Assembly: GCA_039191605.1 (NCBI GenBank)
Contig: JBCCXL010000023.1
Location: forward strand, 40,826-104,825
Source of the DNA: JBCCXL01 sp039191605
GTDB taxonomy: Bacteria > Acidobacteriota > Thermoanaerobaculia > Multivoradales > JAHZIX01
Length of the DNA: 64,000 nt
Reading direction: 5' to 3'
Shown: piece by piece, positions 1 through 9,305 of the stretch
Position numbering within the stretch: position 1 is the stretch's first letter
Layout: every line of letters begins with the position of its first letter
Notes under the pieces: generated by a model
Told to the model about the DNA's origin: nothing
Seen by the model: only the letters and a program-made list of their open reading frames with translations
Database searches by the model: none
Position numbers and translations under genes: made by a program

Positions 1-736
1 CCAGGATCGCCTGGTCCAGCAGGCCACCGCCGTTGTTGCGCAGATCCAGCAGGAGCTGGGTCATGCCCTTCTCCTGGAGCTTCTCCAGCGCCTCGCCGAC
101 CTCGCGGCTGGTGCCGCGGTTGAAGTCGGAGATGTAGATGTAGCCGGTGGTGTCGTCGATCATATAGGCGTAGCGCACGGTGGTCAGGGGCACCTCGGCA
201 CGAACCACGTCGTATTCCAGGGGCGCTTCAGCACCGCGGCGCAACACGGTGATGCCCACCACCGAGCCCTTGGGGCCCTTGAGCTTGTCGACGGCGTCGT
301 CGACGGTCAGGCCGTCGGTGCTCTCGCCGTCGATGGTGTCGATCACGTCACCGGTGCGAATGCCCAGGCGCGCCGCGGGGCCACCCTCCAGCGGGGTGAT
401 CACGGTGATGCGCCCGTTGCGGGTGCCCACCAGGATGCCCAGCCCGTAGAAGGAGGAGCGCTGCCGCTCCCGCATTCCGGAGTAATCCTCCGGCGGCAGG
501 AAGTTGGTGTGAGGATCGAGCAGGCGCGTCATCCCTTGGATCGACGCGTGCACCAGATCCTTGTACGTGACCTCGTCGCCATAATTCTCGTGGGCGACGG
601 AAAGAAGCTCGGTGTAGAGCCTCAGGGATTCCTTGGTCTCGTCGTTGAGGGCGGAGGTGCGCTGACCATAAAGCCCGCCGATCAAGACCGCGGCAAGGAA
701 GACAAGAACGGACGTGATGCGCCAGTGTTTTTTCAT
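1..736 (-). CDS. S41-family (C-terminal processing) peptidase, N-terminal part
   Basis: Reading the minus strand from the ATG at 736 gives 245 codons that run off the left edge. The protein starts MKKHWRITSVLVFLAAVLIG, a signal or anchor segment, then has a helical N-terminal region, a PDZ domain (about residues 85-165, with LGIRTGDVIDTIDG) and the start of the S41 fold, ending near LLLDLRNNGGG. This is the usual layout of CtpA/Prc-type processing proteases, which cleave periplasmic or lipid-anchored substrates from the C-terminus. The catalytic Ser and Lys lie beyond the window edge and cannot be checked. It is divergent from tatB. Confidence 0.9.
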   Translation of the reverse strand, partial: MKKHWRITSVLVFLAAVLIGGLYGQRTSALNDETKESLRLYTELLSVAHENYGDEVTYKDLVHASIQGMTRLLDPHTNFLPPEDYSGMRERQRSSFYGLGILVGTRNGRITVITPLEGGPAARLGIRTGDVIDTIDGESTDGLTVDDAVDKLKGPKGSVVGITVLRRGAEAPLEYDVVRAEVPLTTVRYAYMIDDTTGYIYISDFNRGTSREVGEALEKLQEKGMTQLLLDLRNNGGGLLDQAIL

Positions 737-909
737 GTTGGGAATCCTAACACCGAAGATTCGGAGGCTCCGTCTCCTGTCCGCCCCTCGGTGGAGGGCA
801 CGAAATCGGGAGCTTGGAGCGAGGGGTGGAAGAGGGGAGCCGGAAGGTTCACCTCCGAGGGTGCTTGACTTTTGTCCAGGGCCGCAGAATCATCGGCGCC
901 GGTGACCCT

Positions 910-1542
910 ATGTTTGGCCCGATTGGTTTTGCCGAAATCGCCTTCATCTTGATCCTGGCCCTGCTGATTTTTGGCCCCCGGCGCCTGCCGGAGATGGCAC
1001 GAACCCTGGGCAAGGGAATTGGTGAGTTCCGCCGCATGTCCGACGACGTGCGGCGCACCATCAATGCTGAAATCGCCCTCGATGACGACGAGCAGCGGCC
1101 GTCCATCGCCCGAAGGCCGGAGAGTCCCGCGGCGCCGATCACCGAGGGCCACAAAATCGAAGCGCCCCGGGACAGTCGTTCGCGACGGGATCAGGACACC
1201 GGGCCTCCGCCGGGCCGCACGGTGCTCGGATCCGCCGCTGGTGCTGCAGCAGCAGAGACTGGCACGGAGGAGACTGGCGCTTCTGAGTCCCCAATCGACG
1301 GGGAGCCGGAAACAGGAGGAGGCGAGGCGGGATTGGAGCTGGGAGCCGAGGAGCAGCCGCTCATCCGTCCCGCTCAGGGCGCGGTCCCAAGCCTTCGGGG
1401 AGGGCGGCGACGGGCGGGGAGTCGGGGTGGGAGCAGCGCAGAGGCCGCCGAGGGCGAGCCGTCGGCTACTGAATCTAGCGCGGCGGAAAGTGCCGGAGGC
1501 AGCTCCGCGAGCGCCGCCAACGAGGCGGCGGACGAAGTCTGA
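910..1542 (+). CDS. tatB: Sec-independent protein translocase TatA/TatB family
   Basis: Membrane subunit of the twin-arginine translocase, which moves folded proteins across the inner membrane. The first 60 residues are diagnostic: MFGPIGFAEIAFILILALLI forms the membrane helix, followed by FGPRRLPEMARTLGKGIGEF, the hinge and amphipathic helix. Glu in the N-terminal GFAE and the GPRRLP hinge fit TatB better than TatA, but the call within the family is tentative. The C-terminal 150 residues are low-complexity, rich in Glu, Ala, Ser and Gly. The ATG at 910 starts exactly at the family N-terminus. tatC follows three bases after the stop. Confidence 0.87.
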   Translation: MFGPIGFAEIAFILILALLIFGPRRLPEMARTLGKGIGEFRRMSDDVRRTINAEIALDDDEQRPSIARRPESPAAPITEGHKIEAPRDSRSRRDQDTGPPPGRTVLGSAAGAAAAETGTEETGASESPIDGEPETGGGEAGLELGAEEQPLIRPAQGAVPSLRGGRRRAGSRGGSSAEAAEGEPSATESSAAESAGGSSASAANEAADEV

Positions 1543-1545
1543 GGG

Positions 1546-2349
1546 ATGAGAGAGCTGCCCCCCGCTGGCGGCGCGCCGGGCGCCGCGGCTGACGACCTGC
1601 CGGCGATGTCCCTGCTGGACCACCTGGAAGAGCTGCGGAAACGCATCTTCCGGGCGGCGGGGGTCTATACCTTGGCCTTCTTGGCTTGTTGGACGGTGCA
1701 TCGTCAGATCTTCGACTTTCTGCGGCGCCCCATCGAGCCCCACCTGCCGGACGGCAAGCTCAGCTTCTTTGCGGTGAGCGAGCCCTTCCTGCTGTACTTC
1801 AAAACCGCGGCCCTGGCGGCCCTATTCCTCTCCGCCCCGTGGTTGTTGTGGGAACTTTGGGGCTTCATCTCGCCGGGCCTCTACAAGAAAGAGAAACGCT
1901 GGGCGATCCCCTTTGTTTTCTTTACCTCCTTCTTTTTTATCGCCGGCGGCGTTTTCGCCTACTACATCGCCTTTCCCTTCGCCGTGGACTTCCTGCTGGA
2001 GATGGGCCAGGACTTCGAGCCGGTGATCGCCGCCAACAGCTATCTGCGCTTCTTGATGACCGTGATCCTGGGCCTCGGGCTGATGTTCGAGCTGCCGGTG
2101 GTGATCTTCCTCTTCTCCATCCTCGGCATCGTGACTCCGCATTTCCTGCTGCGTCACTTCCGCTGGGCGGTGCTGCTGATCTTCATCGCCGCCGCGGTGA
2201 TCACCCCCACCCCCGATATCGTCAACCTCTGCCTCTTTGCCCTGCCCACCATCGCCCTCTATCTGCTGGGCGTCGGCGCCAGCTTCTTGGTTTATAAGAA
2301 GCGGACAAAGGCCAAGGAAGAGCAGCTAGAGCCGAGACCGCCGGGTTGA
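1546..2349 (+). CDS. tatC: Twin-arginine translocase subunit TatC
   Basis: 267 residues, with the six hydrophobic segments expected of TatC, the receptor for twin-arginine signal peptides. The family N-terminal signature is clear: MSLLDHLEELRKRIFRAAGV, from residue 21. Later signatures include LYKKEKRWAIPFV and FELPVVIFL. The first 20 residues are Pro/Ala-rich and an internal ATG at 1606 is the alternative start. The ATG at 1546 has GAGGG just upstream and follows tatB by three bases, so translation is probably coupled. Confidence 0.95.
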   Translation: MRELPPAGGAPGAAADDLPAMSLLDHLEELRKRIFRAAGVYTLAFLACWTVHRQIFDFLRRPIEPHLPDGKLSFFAVSEPFLLYFKTAALAALFLSAPWLLWELWGFISPGLYKKEKRWAIPFVFFTSFFFIAGGVFAYYIAFPFAVDFLLEMGQDFEPVIAANSYLRFLMTVILGLGLMFELPVVIFLFSILGIVTPHFLLRHFRWAVLLIFIAAAVITPTPDIVNLCLFALPTIALYLLGVGASFLVYKKRTKAKEEQLEPRPPG

Positions 2350-2374
2350 TCGCGGCTGGCTGATCGCGGCTGGC
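2347..2374 (+). repeat. 14-nt tandem duplication covering the tatC stop codon
   Basis: The unit TGATCGCGGCTGGC occurs twice in direct succession. The first copy begins with the tatC stop codon, so the stop itself is duplicated out of frame. Similar short repeats follow other stop codons in this window. Confidence 0.85.
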
Positions 2375-2416
2375 CGGATTACCGAGCGCCCTGCGCCGGA
2401 ACATCTGGGTCGGTGG

Positions 2417-5194
2417 TCAAAAAGGTAGATCGCCGATGGCGAGAACGGCATGGCCGTCCTCGATGACCGTGAGGGTGCCGAGGGAAAAGGCTGGTGCGGA
2501 TCCTGCCGTCTGTAGCAGCGCGCTGCCGGGCGTATCGTGGTGTGGTGGCCTCACCAGCTCCCAGCTGCCGACGGCCAGTGGAGGAAGGGGCCAGGGTTCG
2601 GTAGAGCCGGCGGTCGGTGGCGGAGCCTGCTGGCTGAGGTAGCGCAGCGGCAGCTCCGCGCCGTCGACGGCTACCAGGCGCCAGCTGAGAATTCTCACCG
2701 TCGTCGGCCAGCCTTCTGGCGGGGGCCATAGGACGACGGAGCGCGCCGTTTCGGAGAGCAGGACGAGAGTTTCCTTCGGGCCGAGGCGCTGCGCGTGCCA
2801 CTCTCCTCGGGGGGTTGCGATGACTAGGTCCAGAGCAGAATGAGAGTCGAGGGTGCCTGGGGAAAGTCCGCGCAGGCGAAGTTTTCCCTCCTGATCGCTA
2901 GTGGCGCGGTGGTTCGACTCGAGCGGGTTGTTTGGGGTGGCACCACCGGAAGAATGGAGCCGGGCTCTGGCCTCGGCCTGACGCACCGGCAGACCATCGA
3001 CTCCGATCATCTGAATCTCCAGCTCTTCCGGGGCGCGCAGCGTGAGCTGAAGGTCGTTACTTTCGAGACCCTTGTTCTCTCCGGTGACTTCGCCTTCCTT
3101 GCTCTCGACCTCGATGAAGACCAATTCGCTGCGCCGCAGCCCATGGGCATCGACGGAGTCCGTCTCGACGGAGGCTGAAGCGGGGAGCTCGATCGCCTCC
3201 ACCTGCCACTGCCCTTCGTCTAGTGCCGAGACTTCAAATTGCCCGTTCGCATCGGTCAGCGCGTGAACTTCGCTTTGAACCGCTTCGAGAAGAGAGAGGC
3301 TCGAAGAGCGAGAGAGCAAGGGACGAAGAGCTATCCCTGCCGGAACCGGCTGGCCATCCTCGTCGACGACTTGCCCCCGCACCTCGCCGAGGGGAAGTCG
3401 AAGCTCGATGGCTCGATCCTTCCCGCTGACTTCGACTTTCGCAAGGCGCCGTGGCGACAGACCCAGGCCGTGGACAAAGGGGGTGTAGGTTCCCGGGCTC
3501 GGGAGGGCAATGAGAAAGGTGCCGGCGTCATTGCTGGTAGCCGTAGCGGTAGTGAGGTTGTCTGCTGTAGAGGAGCGAAGCTCGATCCGAGTCTGGAGGG
3601 GTTGGTCTCCGTGCAGTATCCGGCCCCGGTAGAGCTGTCCTTGGAGATGGAAATGCGCTGAGGCGCTGTCTGCGGAGGGGACTTCGATGTTCTGTAGAGG
3701 AAGGCTCAGGATTCCTCCCCCGGCATCACGAAAGGAGAGTCGAACTCTCCAGCGGCCCGGGGCGAGATCTTCGAGAGTCAACCGCTGCTCCCCGTTGAGC
3801 CCGACGGAGCGAGAGACGCTAGCCTGCTGGAGAAAGCCGCAGCCAGGGTCGTGGAAGGCCGCAATCTGGGTCTCCACCATCGGGGTCGTGCTGGGGGAAG
3901 CTTCCCAGGTGACCTCCAGAGAGCCGACCCGCGGGACCCGATGCTCCGGTAGTCGGGTCTCTGTTCCAGCGACGATCTCGAAAGGACCGAGGAAATGAGG
4001 TGCTGTCTTGGCTTCCGAGGGCTGGATGAGAAGGCGGTAGCGCCCAGGAGAAACCGGGGCAAGCCGAGCCCAGCCGTCGGCCGTGATGGTGGTGCCGGAC
4101 TCTGAGGGAGCAGACTCTGCTGGGGCAGCCTCTGAAGGGGCAGACTTCGAGGGAGCCGCTGGGATGTGCGGCGCCGGGCTCAGGACTGCGACAGCAGTCT
4201 CTCGCCACCGCCCCTCCGGGACCACTACAACCCGCCCGCGCGCCGGTTCCCGAGTCCAGTCGTCCAGCAGTCGCAGACTCATGAGGCCGCCGACTCGAAG
4301 AGATTGGGTCCCGAGGCGCAGCGGCGTATCCGGAGCCTCATTGCTCAGAGGAACGATCGCGCTCGTCCAGGGGCCGTCGACCCACCGCAGCTCAGCGCAT
4401 TCGCTGCTGATGGCATCGCTGCTGGTGGCATCGCTGCTGGTGCCCTCGCTGCTGAGGAGTTTGCTGCTGGGGATCCAGGCGCGAAAATCCCCCTGGGACG
4501 AGATCCTTTGGGCCGGAAAGGGTAGCTCTAGGGCTTCGGAGCCGTTCTCGAAGTTGCTGCTATAGCTCTCGTCGGCAGTATCGACGCTCGTGTTCTCAAG
4601 GGGCTCTGGGGCGAGACGAGAAGGGAGCCCCACCGCGGGGGAGCAAGGCCTGAGATGAGCCAGCAGCCATGGGGGCAAGCCCGCCGGGGCTGCTCCCTGG
4701 TCGGAGATATAGCTCAAGCGCACCTCCACCTCTCGGGCTCGATGCCACGAGAGCTCGAGGGCGCCCCTCAGACAGGCTTGTTGGGTGATCCGGGCCGGTT
4801 CGCTGATCCACTCGTCCGCCAGGATCCAGAGAGTCTCGGAGCCGTCACAGCGGGAGTAAAGATCGATGCGCTTGTGCTTTGGATCCCAGGCCGCTGGAGC
4901 GAAAGCCTCTAGGGCTCCATCGACTCGGCGCAGGAATCGCGCCTCACGAAGCTCTGGCTGCGGCTCCGTGTTGGGGCTCAGCGGCTCCAAGGCCGGCGGT
5001 AAATTCAGGGAAAAGCCAGTGAGAGAGCCAGCCAGGGAGGAATCAGCTAGGGAGCTGCCGGTGGCCTGTGATTCCGCCCGAGTCGCTGGGGCAAGGAGGA
5101 TCAGCAGACAGAGAACCTGCCTCGCTATGTGTTGGAGAACCGCAGGTTGGAGAGCCGCGGAAACCGTCCAGCAGAGCGATGGGGACACAGCCAA
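2417..5194 (-). CDS. Large secreted protein with carboxypeptidase-regulatory-like domains
   Basis: 925 residues, function not recognised. A hydrophobic stretch near residues 20-42 (ending ATRAES) looks like a signal peptide. The middle and C-terminal parts contain beta-sandwich segments of the carboxypeptidase regulatory/transthyretin type, such as VRGQVVDEDGQPVPAGIALR (about residues 605-625) followed by ALTDANGQFEVSALDEGQW. These modules are common in secreted or surface proteins of Gram-negative bacteria. Two low-complexity Ser/Ala/Glu stretches (about residues 265-285 and 365-385) are encoded by short imperfect DNA repeats. Nothing in the neighbourhood indicates a substrate. It is convergent with tatC and separated from the next gene by about 195 bases. 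Confidence 0.7.
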   Translation of the reverse strand: MAVSPSLCWTVSAALQPAVLQHIARQVLCLLILLAPATRAESQATGSSLADSSLAGSLTGFSLNLPPALEPLSPNTEPQPELREARFLRRVDGALEAFAPAAWDPKHKRIDLYSRCDGSETLWILADEWISEPARITQQACLRGALELSWHRAREVEVRLSYISDQGAAPAGLPPWLLAHLRPCSPAVGLPSRLAPEPLENTSVDTADESYSSNFENGSEALELPFPAQRISSQGDFRAWIPSSKLLSSEGTSSDATSSDAISSECAELRWVDGPWTSAIVPLSNEAPDTPLRLGTQSLRVGGLMSLRLLDDWTREPARGRVVVVPEGRWRETAVAVLSPAPHIPAAPSKSAPSEAAPAESAPSESGTTITADGWARLAPVSPGRYRLLIQPSEAKTAPHFLGPFEIVAGTETRLPEHRVPRVGSLEVTWEASPSTTPMVETQIAAFHDPGCGFLQQASVSRSVGLNGEQRLTLEDLAPGRWRVRLSFRDAGGGILSLPLQNIEVPSADSASAHFHLQGQLYRGRILHGDQPLQTRIELRSSTADNLTTATATSNDAGTFLIALPSPGTYTPFVHGLGLSPRRLAKVEVSGKDRAIELRLPLGEVRGQVVDEDGQPVPAGIALRPLLSRSSSLSLLEAVQSEVHALTDANGQFEVSALDEGQWQVEAIELPASASVETDSVDAHGLRRSELVFIEVESKEGEVTGENKGLESNDLQLTLRAPEELEIQMIGVDGLPVRQAEARARLHSSGGATPNNPLESNHRATSDQEGKLRLRGLSPGTLDSHSALDLVIATPRGEWHAQRLGPKETLVLLSETARSVVLWPPPEGWPTTVRILSWRLVAVDGAELPLRYLSQQAPPPTAGSTEPWPLPPLAVGSWELVRPPHHDTPGSALLQTAGSAPAFSLGTLTVIEDGHAVLAIGDLPF

Positions 5195-5389
5195 AATTTC
5201 CGTGAGGTTCAGTGACCCTACGGTGAGGAGGAAGTGGCTGGTTCTTCACCCGGCGGGAAGGCTTCCGGGCTAATGATCTGGCCAATGAGCCTCGAAACCG
5301 ATTTCCAATGCATCGTCTGGACCTCCGCGATAAAAGAAGTATTACGGCAAGGTCGATTTTACTGCATGTCGGCTTAAATCCCTGGCCCG

Positions 5390-7618
5390 CTACCCCCCGT
5401 ACCCCAGCGAGCGCAGCTGCTGGAGATCCTCTTCACTGAGGTCGGCGGGCAGGGGAGCCTCGGTATCCCGAGTGTCCTGGAGCCAGGCGGTGATGATGCG
5501 TTCGAGCTCTTCCTGGATCTCGAGGCCCTGGTTGGCGAGGTTTTCTCGCTCGTCGGGGTCCTGCTGGAGGTCGAAGAGGTAGGTGCCGTCTTCGACGTAT
5601 TTGCTGCCGGCGCTCTTCATGTAGGCCCAGCGCTCGGTGCGCACTCGCACGCCCTGCCAATGGGAATGTTCGGAGAAGGCCACCCGGCGGCCGTTGCGCT
5701 CTTCGTTGGTGAGCTCTCGCAGGTCGATGCCGTCCTGCTCGGGAAGCTCGAGGCCGACGGCGTTGAGCAGGGTGGGGAAGAGGTCGATGGTCTGCACCAG
5801 GCCGCCGAAGCGGCGGCCTTCGCCTTGGCCCGGCGGGGCGGGCCAGCGGATCATCAGCGGCACCCGAGTGGTGTTCTCGAACAGGCCGTGATGGCCGTAG
5901 CGGGTGCCTCGATCGCCGATGTGTTCGCCATGGTCGGCGACGAAGACGACGATGGTGTTTTCCATCAGATCGCGGCTAGCGAGGAAGTCCAGCAGGCGGT
6001 CCAGCTGCCGATCGAGGTAGGCCACCTCACCCTGGTAGAGGTCGTAGTGGCCGGCGAGGAAGCCGTCCTCGTAGCCGGGCCAGCCGGGAGGGCGAACCGC
6101 TCGCCAATCATCCACCGGGGCAACGCCGGAGGGGGTCTCCGGGGCAAAGCCAAGGCTGAAGGGGGCGGGGGCGGTGTGGGGGGTATGAGGATCGAAGAAG
6201 TGCAGCCAGGCGAAGAAGGGCTCTTGGCGCTGGGCGATCCAGTCCATGGCCATGTCGACGACGACTTCCGCGCTGAAGTGGCGGCCGGTGAGGGTGACGT
6301 CGTCGAAACCCTGGGCGAGGCCGGAGTTGTGGTCGCCGAGGTGGCGGGCAGAGATGATCGCCAGGGTGTCGTATCCGACTTCATCGAAGCTCTCGGCCAG
6401 GGTTTGGCTGGCGTCGGGAACTCGGGATTGGAGGTTATAGACCCGATGATTCTTGCCGTAGAGGCCGGTGAAGATCGAGGCGAAGCTGGGATTGGTGGCG
6501 TTGAAGGTGGAGACGCAATGGGTCCACAGGTCGCTCTCCTCGGCGAGGGCGTCGAGGGCGGGGGTGACGCTGGGGGAGGCGCCCCAGGCTCCGAGGGCGT
6601 CGATGCGCAGCGTGTCGGCGCCGATGAAGAGGACGTTCGGCTGTTCCGGGCTCCCCGGAGCCGTCCAGGAATCATCTTCTCCCTCAGAAGCCCCGGTGGG
6701 GCGCGACGCCGAGTTCGGGCCGCGATGGTAAATCGCCGGGCTGGCCCAGACTCCGAAGCCCGGCTTGGCCTGGGGATCGACGGTTCCGGGAATGCGGCCG
6801 GCGGCGGAGGGGACTCGCTCCAGCCTCGCGGCGCCGCGAGGATCTCCCGGCGGCGGCGGCACGTCGACGGAGAAGAGGAGGTCGATGGTCTCTCCGGCAA
6901 AGGGGCTGAGATCCAGATATTCGGCGGCGGCGGAGGGAGGGGGGGCGACATCCAGCACCCGGTTGTAGAGCGGGGTGATTTCGCCGGCGGAATTGCGCAC
7001 CTCCACCCGATAGCGCTGAGCGCTGGGGTAGCTCTCGTTGCGCAGCGGGACAAAGCGCAGCCAGGGGGTCTCTCCCAGAGCGAGGGTCCACCGCAGCTGG
7101 GTGCCTCGGCGCTGAGTCAGAGCCCGTACCTCGCTGGCGGCCAGCTGGGGAATGTTGGCGAGATGGAAACCGGTGAGGAAGGGCCCTGGGCGGACCTCGA
7201 TGCGGCCGAGGTTGACCACGCTGCGGCTCCACGCCGTCGCGCTGCCGGAAGCCTGCTCTACCGTGGGCTCATGGACCCAGAGGTCGATCCTCTGCCACGG
7301 TTCGGTGGATTCGACGCTGCTCTTCTCTTCTGAAGCTCCCGGGTCGTAGGGCCCTCCTGAGCAGGCCAATAGGCCCGCAGTCAGAGTGGCGATCAGCAGT
7401 CCAGCGGTCAGAGCGCCTCTTCCTGGAACGCTGCCTAGAATGCCGCTTCTCAGAGCTTGGCTGACCCGACCCCTGCTATCCACAACGCCATTGGCCAAGG
7501 GTGCCTTGGAGGATTGGTGGGTTCCAGGGCGGCTTTTCCGGGGTGGGGCAAGACTAGGATCACTGCCGCTATGGTGAGCTGAAAGCAGGCTCCCGAGGGA
7601 GCGTCGAATCCGGAACAT
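5390..7618 (-). CDS. Sulfatase-like (alkaline phosphatase superfamily) lipoprotein
   Basis: 742 residues from the ATG at 7618. An in-frame start further upstream would overlap kdsC. A hydrophobic stretch ending LTAGLLACSGG is a lipobox, so the protein is probably a lipoprotein. The C-terminal half is a PF00884 domain: FIGADTLRIDALGAWG (metal ligand), HFFDPHTPH, and VVFVADHGEHIGDRG near the second metal site. The segment equivalent to the sulfatase CxPSR motif reads NATNPSFASIFTG, with Thr where the formylglycine Cys/Ser would be and Phe for Arg. It is therefore more likely a Thr-nucleophile phospho- or alkyl-transferase-type member than a classical sulfatase. Its substrate is unknown. It lies directly downstream of the Kdo genes, which would fit envelope glycan modification. 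Confidence 0.8.
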   Translation of the reverse strand: MFRIRRSLGSLLSAHHSGSDPSLAPPRKSRPGTHQSSKAPLANGVVDSRGRVSQALRSGILGSVPGRGALTAGLLIATLTAGLLACSGGPYDPGASEEKSSVESTEPWQRIDLWVHEPTVEQASGSATAWSRSVVNLGRIEVRPGPFLTGFHLANIPQLAASEVRALTQRRGTQLRWTLALGETPWLRFVPLRNESYPSAQRYRVEVRNSAGEITPLYNRVLDVAPPPSAAAEYLDLSPFAGETIDLLFSVDVPPPPGDPRGAARLERVPSAAGRIPGTVDPQAKPGFGVWASPAIYHRGPNSASRPTGASEGEDDSWTAPGSPEQPNVLFIGADTLRIDALGAWGASPSVTPALDALAEESDLWTHCVSTFNATNPSFASIFTGLYGKNHRVYNLQSRVPDASQTLAESFDEVGYDTLAIISARHLGDHNSGLAQGFDDVTLTGRHFSAEVVVDMAMDWIAQRQEPFFAWLHFFDPHTPHTAPAPFSLGFAPETPSGVAPVDDWRAVRPPGWPGYEDGFLAGHYDLYQGEVAYLDRQLDRLLDFLASRDLMENTIVVFVADHGEHIGDRGTRYGHHGLFENTTRVPLMIRWPAPPGQGEGRRFGGLVQTIDLFPTLLNAVGLELPEQDGIDLRELTNEERNGRRVAFSEHSHWQGVRVRTERWAYMKSAGSKYVEDGTYLFDLQQDPDERENLANQGLEIQEELERIITAWLQDTRDTEAPLPADLSEEDLQQLRSLGYGG

Positions 7619-7691
7619 AGAGGCGGTCTCTCGCTGGAAGGGCCGGAATGCCCGGTGGGTGAGAAGGCGAATCGAATCAGGGGGGGAGGCT

Positions 7692-8252
7692 TCAGGAGGG
7701 AGGGAGAAAGTTTGCCAGCAGATCCCTCCACTGGCCCCGGGCGTTGAGCAGCATCTCCACGGCTTCCCGCACGGCGCCGCGGCCGCCGGGCTTTTCCACC
7801 ACGACATCGCAGTGGGCCTGGACCTCGCGGGCGGCGTCGGAGGGGCAGAAGGAGAGCCCGCAGCGGGCCAGCACTGGAAGATCCGGCAGATCATCGCCGA
7901 CGAAGGCCACCTCGCTGGCCCCGAGGCCGCGCTCGGCGAGGAAGCGATTGAAGGCATGCCCTTTGTCGCCGCGGCCCAGCATCACCTCATCGAGGCCCAG
8001 CTCATCGGCGCGGCGGATGAGAGCCTCATGGCTGCGGGCGGAGAGCAGGCCGACCACCAGCCCCGCCTCGCGGGCGAGCTTGAGGGCGAGGCCGTCGCGC
8101 ACGCTGAAGGCCTTGATTTCTTCACCGCTGGCGCCGTAGCGCAGCAGCCCGTCGGTGAGCACGCCGTCGACGTCGGTGAGCAGAGCCCGCAGGCCGCGGG
8201 CGCGGCGGGCGAGCTCCGGGCTCAGCTGGGGAGCTGGCTCGGTGGGCATCAT
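7692..8252 (-). CDS. kdsC: 3-deoxy-D-manno-octulosonate 8-phosphate phosphatase
   Basis: 186 residues, normal KdsC length. This HAD-family phosphatase removes phosphate from Kdo-8-P in the cytoplasm. The nucleophile motif is LLTDVDGVLTDG (Asp-x-Asp), followed by the KdsC-typical FSVRDGLALKLAREAG and LSARS segments and the Mg-binding FVGDDLPDLPVL. C-cap-less tetrameric KdsC proteins have exactly this layout. It lies 78 bases downstream of kdsD in a run of Kdo genes on the same strand. Confidence 0.93.
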   Translation of the reverse strand: MMPTEPAPQLSPELARRARGLRALLTDVDGVLTDGLLRYGASGEEIKAFSVRDGLALKLAREAGLVVGLLSARSHEALIRRADELGLDEVMLGRGDKGHAFNRFLAERGLGASEVAFVGDDLPDLPVLARCGLSFCPSDAAREVQAHCDVVVEKPGGRGAVREAVEMLLNARGQWRDLLANFLPPS

Positions 8253-8330
8253 AGAGGCTCCTTGAAGGGCAAGCTCGAAGAAAAGTTCCGGGGTGGGGGT
8301 AGAGAAGAGCCTAGAACAGCTGGGAGAAGC

Positions 8331-9305
8331 TCAGAAGAGCTCCAGGCCCCAGAGCTGGTGCAGGTGGACCAGGCCTTCGAGGAGGTCGTTGTCGCCGGTG
8401 ACGAAGAGGCTGGTGATGCGTCGCTCCTCCAGGACCCGCAGGGCGGCGGGGGCCAGCTGATCGGCGCTGATGGTCTGCGGTCGAGGCTGCATGCATTGAC
8501 CGGCGTTGCGCTCCAGGGGAGCGGCGCCGCTCTCCAGCAGGCGGCGCAGATCGCCGTCGGAAATGCAGCCCACCAGGCGACCGTCGTCGTCCACCACGGC
8601 GGTGATCCCCAGGCCCTTGCGGGACATCTCGTAGATCGTGTCGCTCATGGTGGTCTCGCGGTGCACTCGCGGCAGCGCGTCCTCGCTGTGCATCAGGTCC
8701 CCCACCCGCAGCAGCCGCTTGCCGAGGCGCCCCCCGGGGTGCAGGCGGGCGAAGTCTTCCGGGGTAAAGCCGCGGGCTTCCAGCAGCGCCATGGCCAGGG
8801 CGTCCGCCAGGGCGAGGGTGGCGGTGGTGGAGGCGGTGGGAGCGAGGTTCAGCGGACAGGCTTCGCGATCGATGGGCACCGCGAGATGGATCTGGGCGGC
8901 CTGCGCCAGCGGGCTCTGGGAGCTGCCGGTGAGGGCGATCATCGGCACCGCTAGTCGCTGCAGCACTTCCACCAGCCGCAGAAGCTCCTCGGTGGAGCCG
9001 GAATAGGAGGCGGCGAGAACCACGTCGCCGTCGGCAATCATGCCCAGATCTCCGTGGATCGCCTCCGCCGGGTGCAGGAAGAGGGACGGAGTTCCGGTGG
9101 AGGCGAGGGTGGCGGCGACCTTCTTCAGGATCAAGCCGCTCTTGCCCATGCCGGTGCATACCACTCGTCCCGGGTGGCGGCGAATCAGCGCGACGGCCTC
9201 TTCGAAGCTCGAGCCCAGGTGGTCGACCAGCGAGAGGATCGCCCGCCCCTCGATCTCGAGGACCTGGCGGGCGACTTCCAGCGGCGGCCGAGGGTCTGAG
9301 CTCAT
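8331..9305 (-). CDS. kdsD: Arabinose-5-phosphate isomerase (KdsD/KpsF family)
   Basis: Converts ribulose-5-phosphate to arabinose-5-phosphate, the first step towards Kdo. 324 residues: an N-terminal SIS sugar-isomerase domain (VVCTGMGKSGLILKKVAATL, then HPAEAIHGDLGMI, about residues 45-95) and two C-terminal CBS domains (DLMHSEDALPRV; ITAVVDDDGRLVGCISDGDL). The length and domain order match KdsD. Its start overlaps the kdsA stop by four bases, so the two are translationally coupled. Confidence 0.95.
   Translation of the reverse strand: MSSDPRPPLEVARQVLEIEGRAILSLVDHLGSSFEEAVALIRRHPGRVVCTGMGKSGLILKKVAATLASTGTPSLFLHPAEAIHGDLGMIADGDVVLAASYSGSTEELLRLVEVLQRLAVPMIALTGSSQSPLAQAAQIHLAVPIDREACPLNLAPTASTTATLALADALAMALLEARGFTPEDFARLHPGGRLGKRLLRVGDLMHSEDALPRVHRETTMSDTIYEMSRKGLGITAVVDDDGRLVGCISDGDLRRLLESGAAPLERNAGQCMQPRPQTISADQLAPAALRVLEERRITSLFVTGDNDLLEGLVHLHQLWGLELF

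Noticed and set aside
5660..7333. A 557-codon open frame on the plus strand
   Set aside because: It is antisense to the sulfatase-like gene, is Gly/Val/Glu-rich low-complexity protein without motifs, and is a by-product of high GC.
7659..8954. A 431-codon plus-strand frame over kdsC and kdsD
   Set aside because: Both genes below it have complete family motifs on the minus strand; the plus frame has none.
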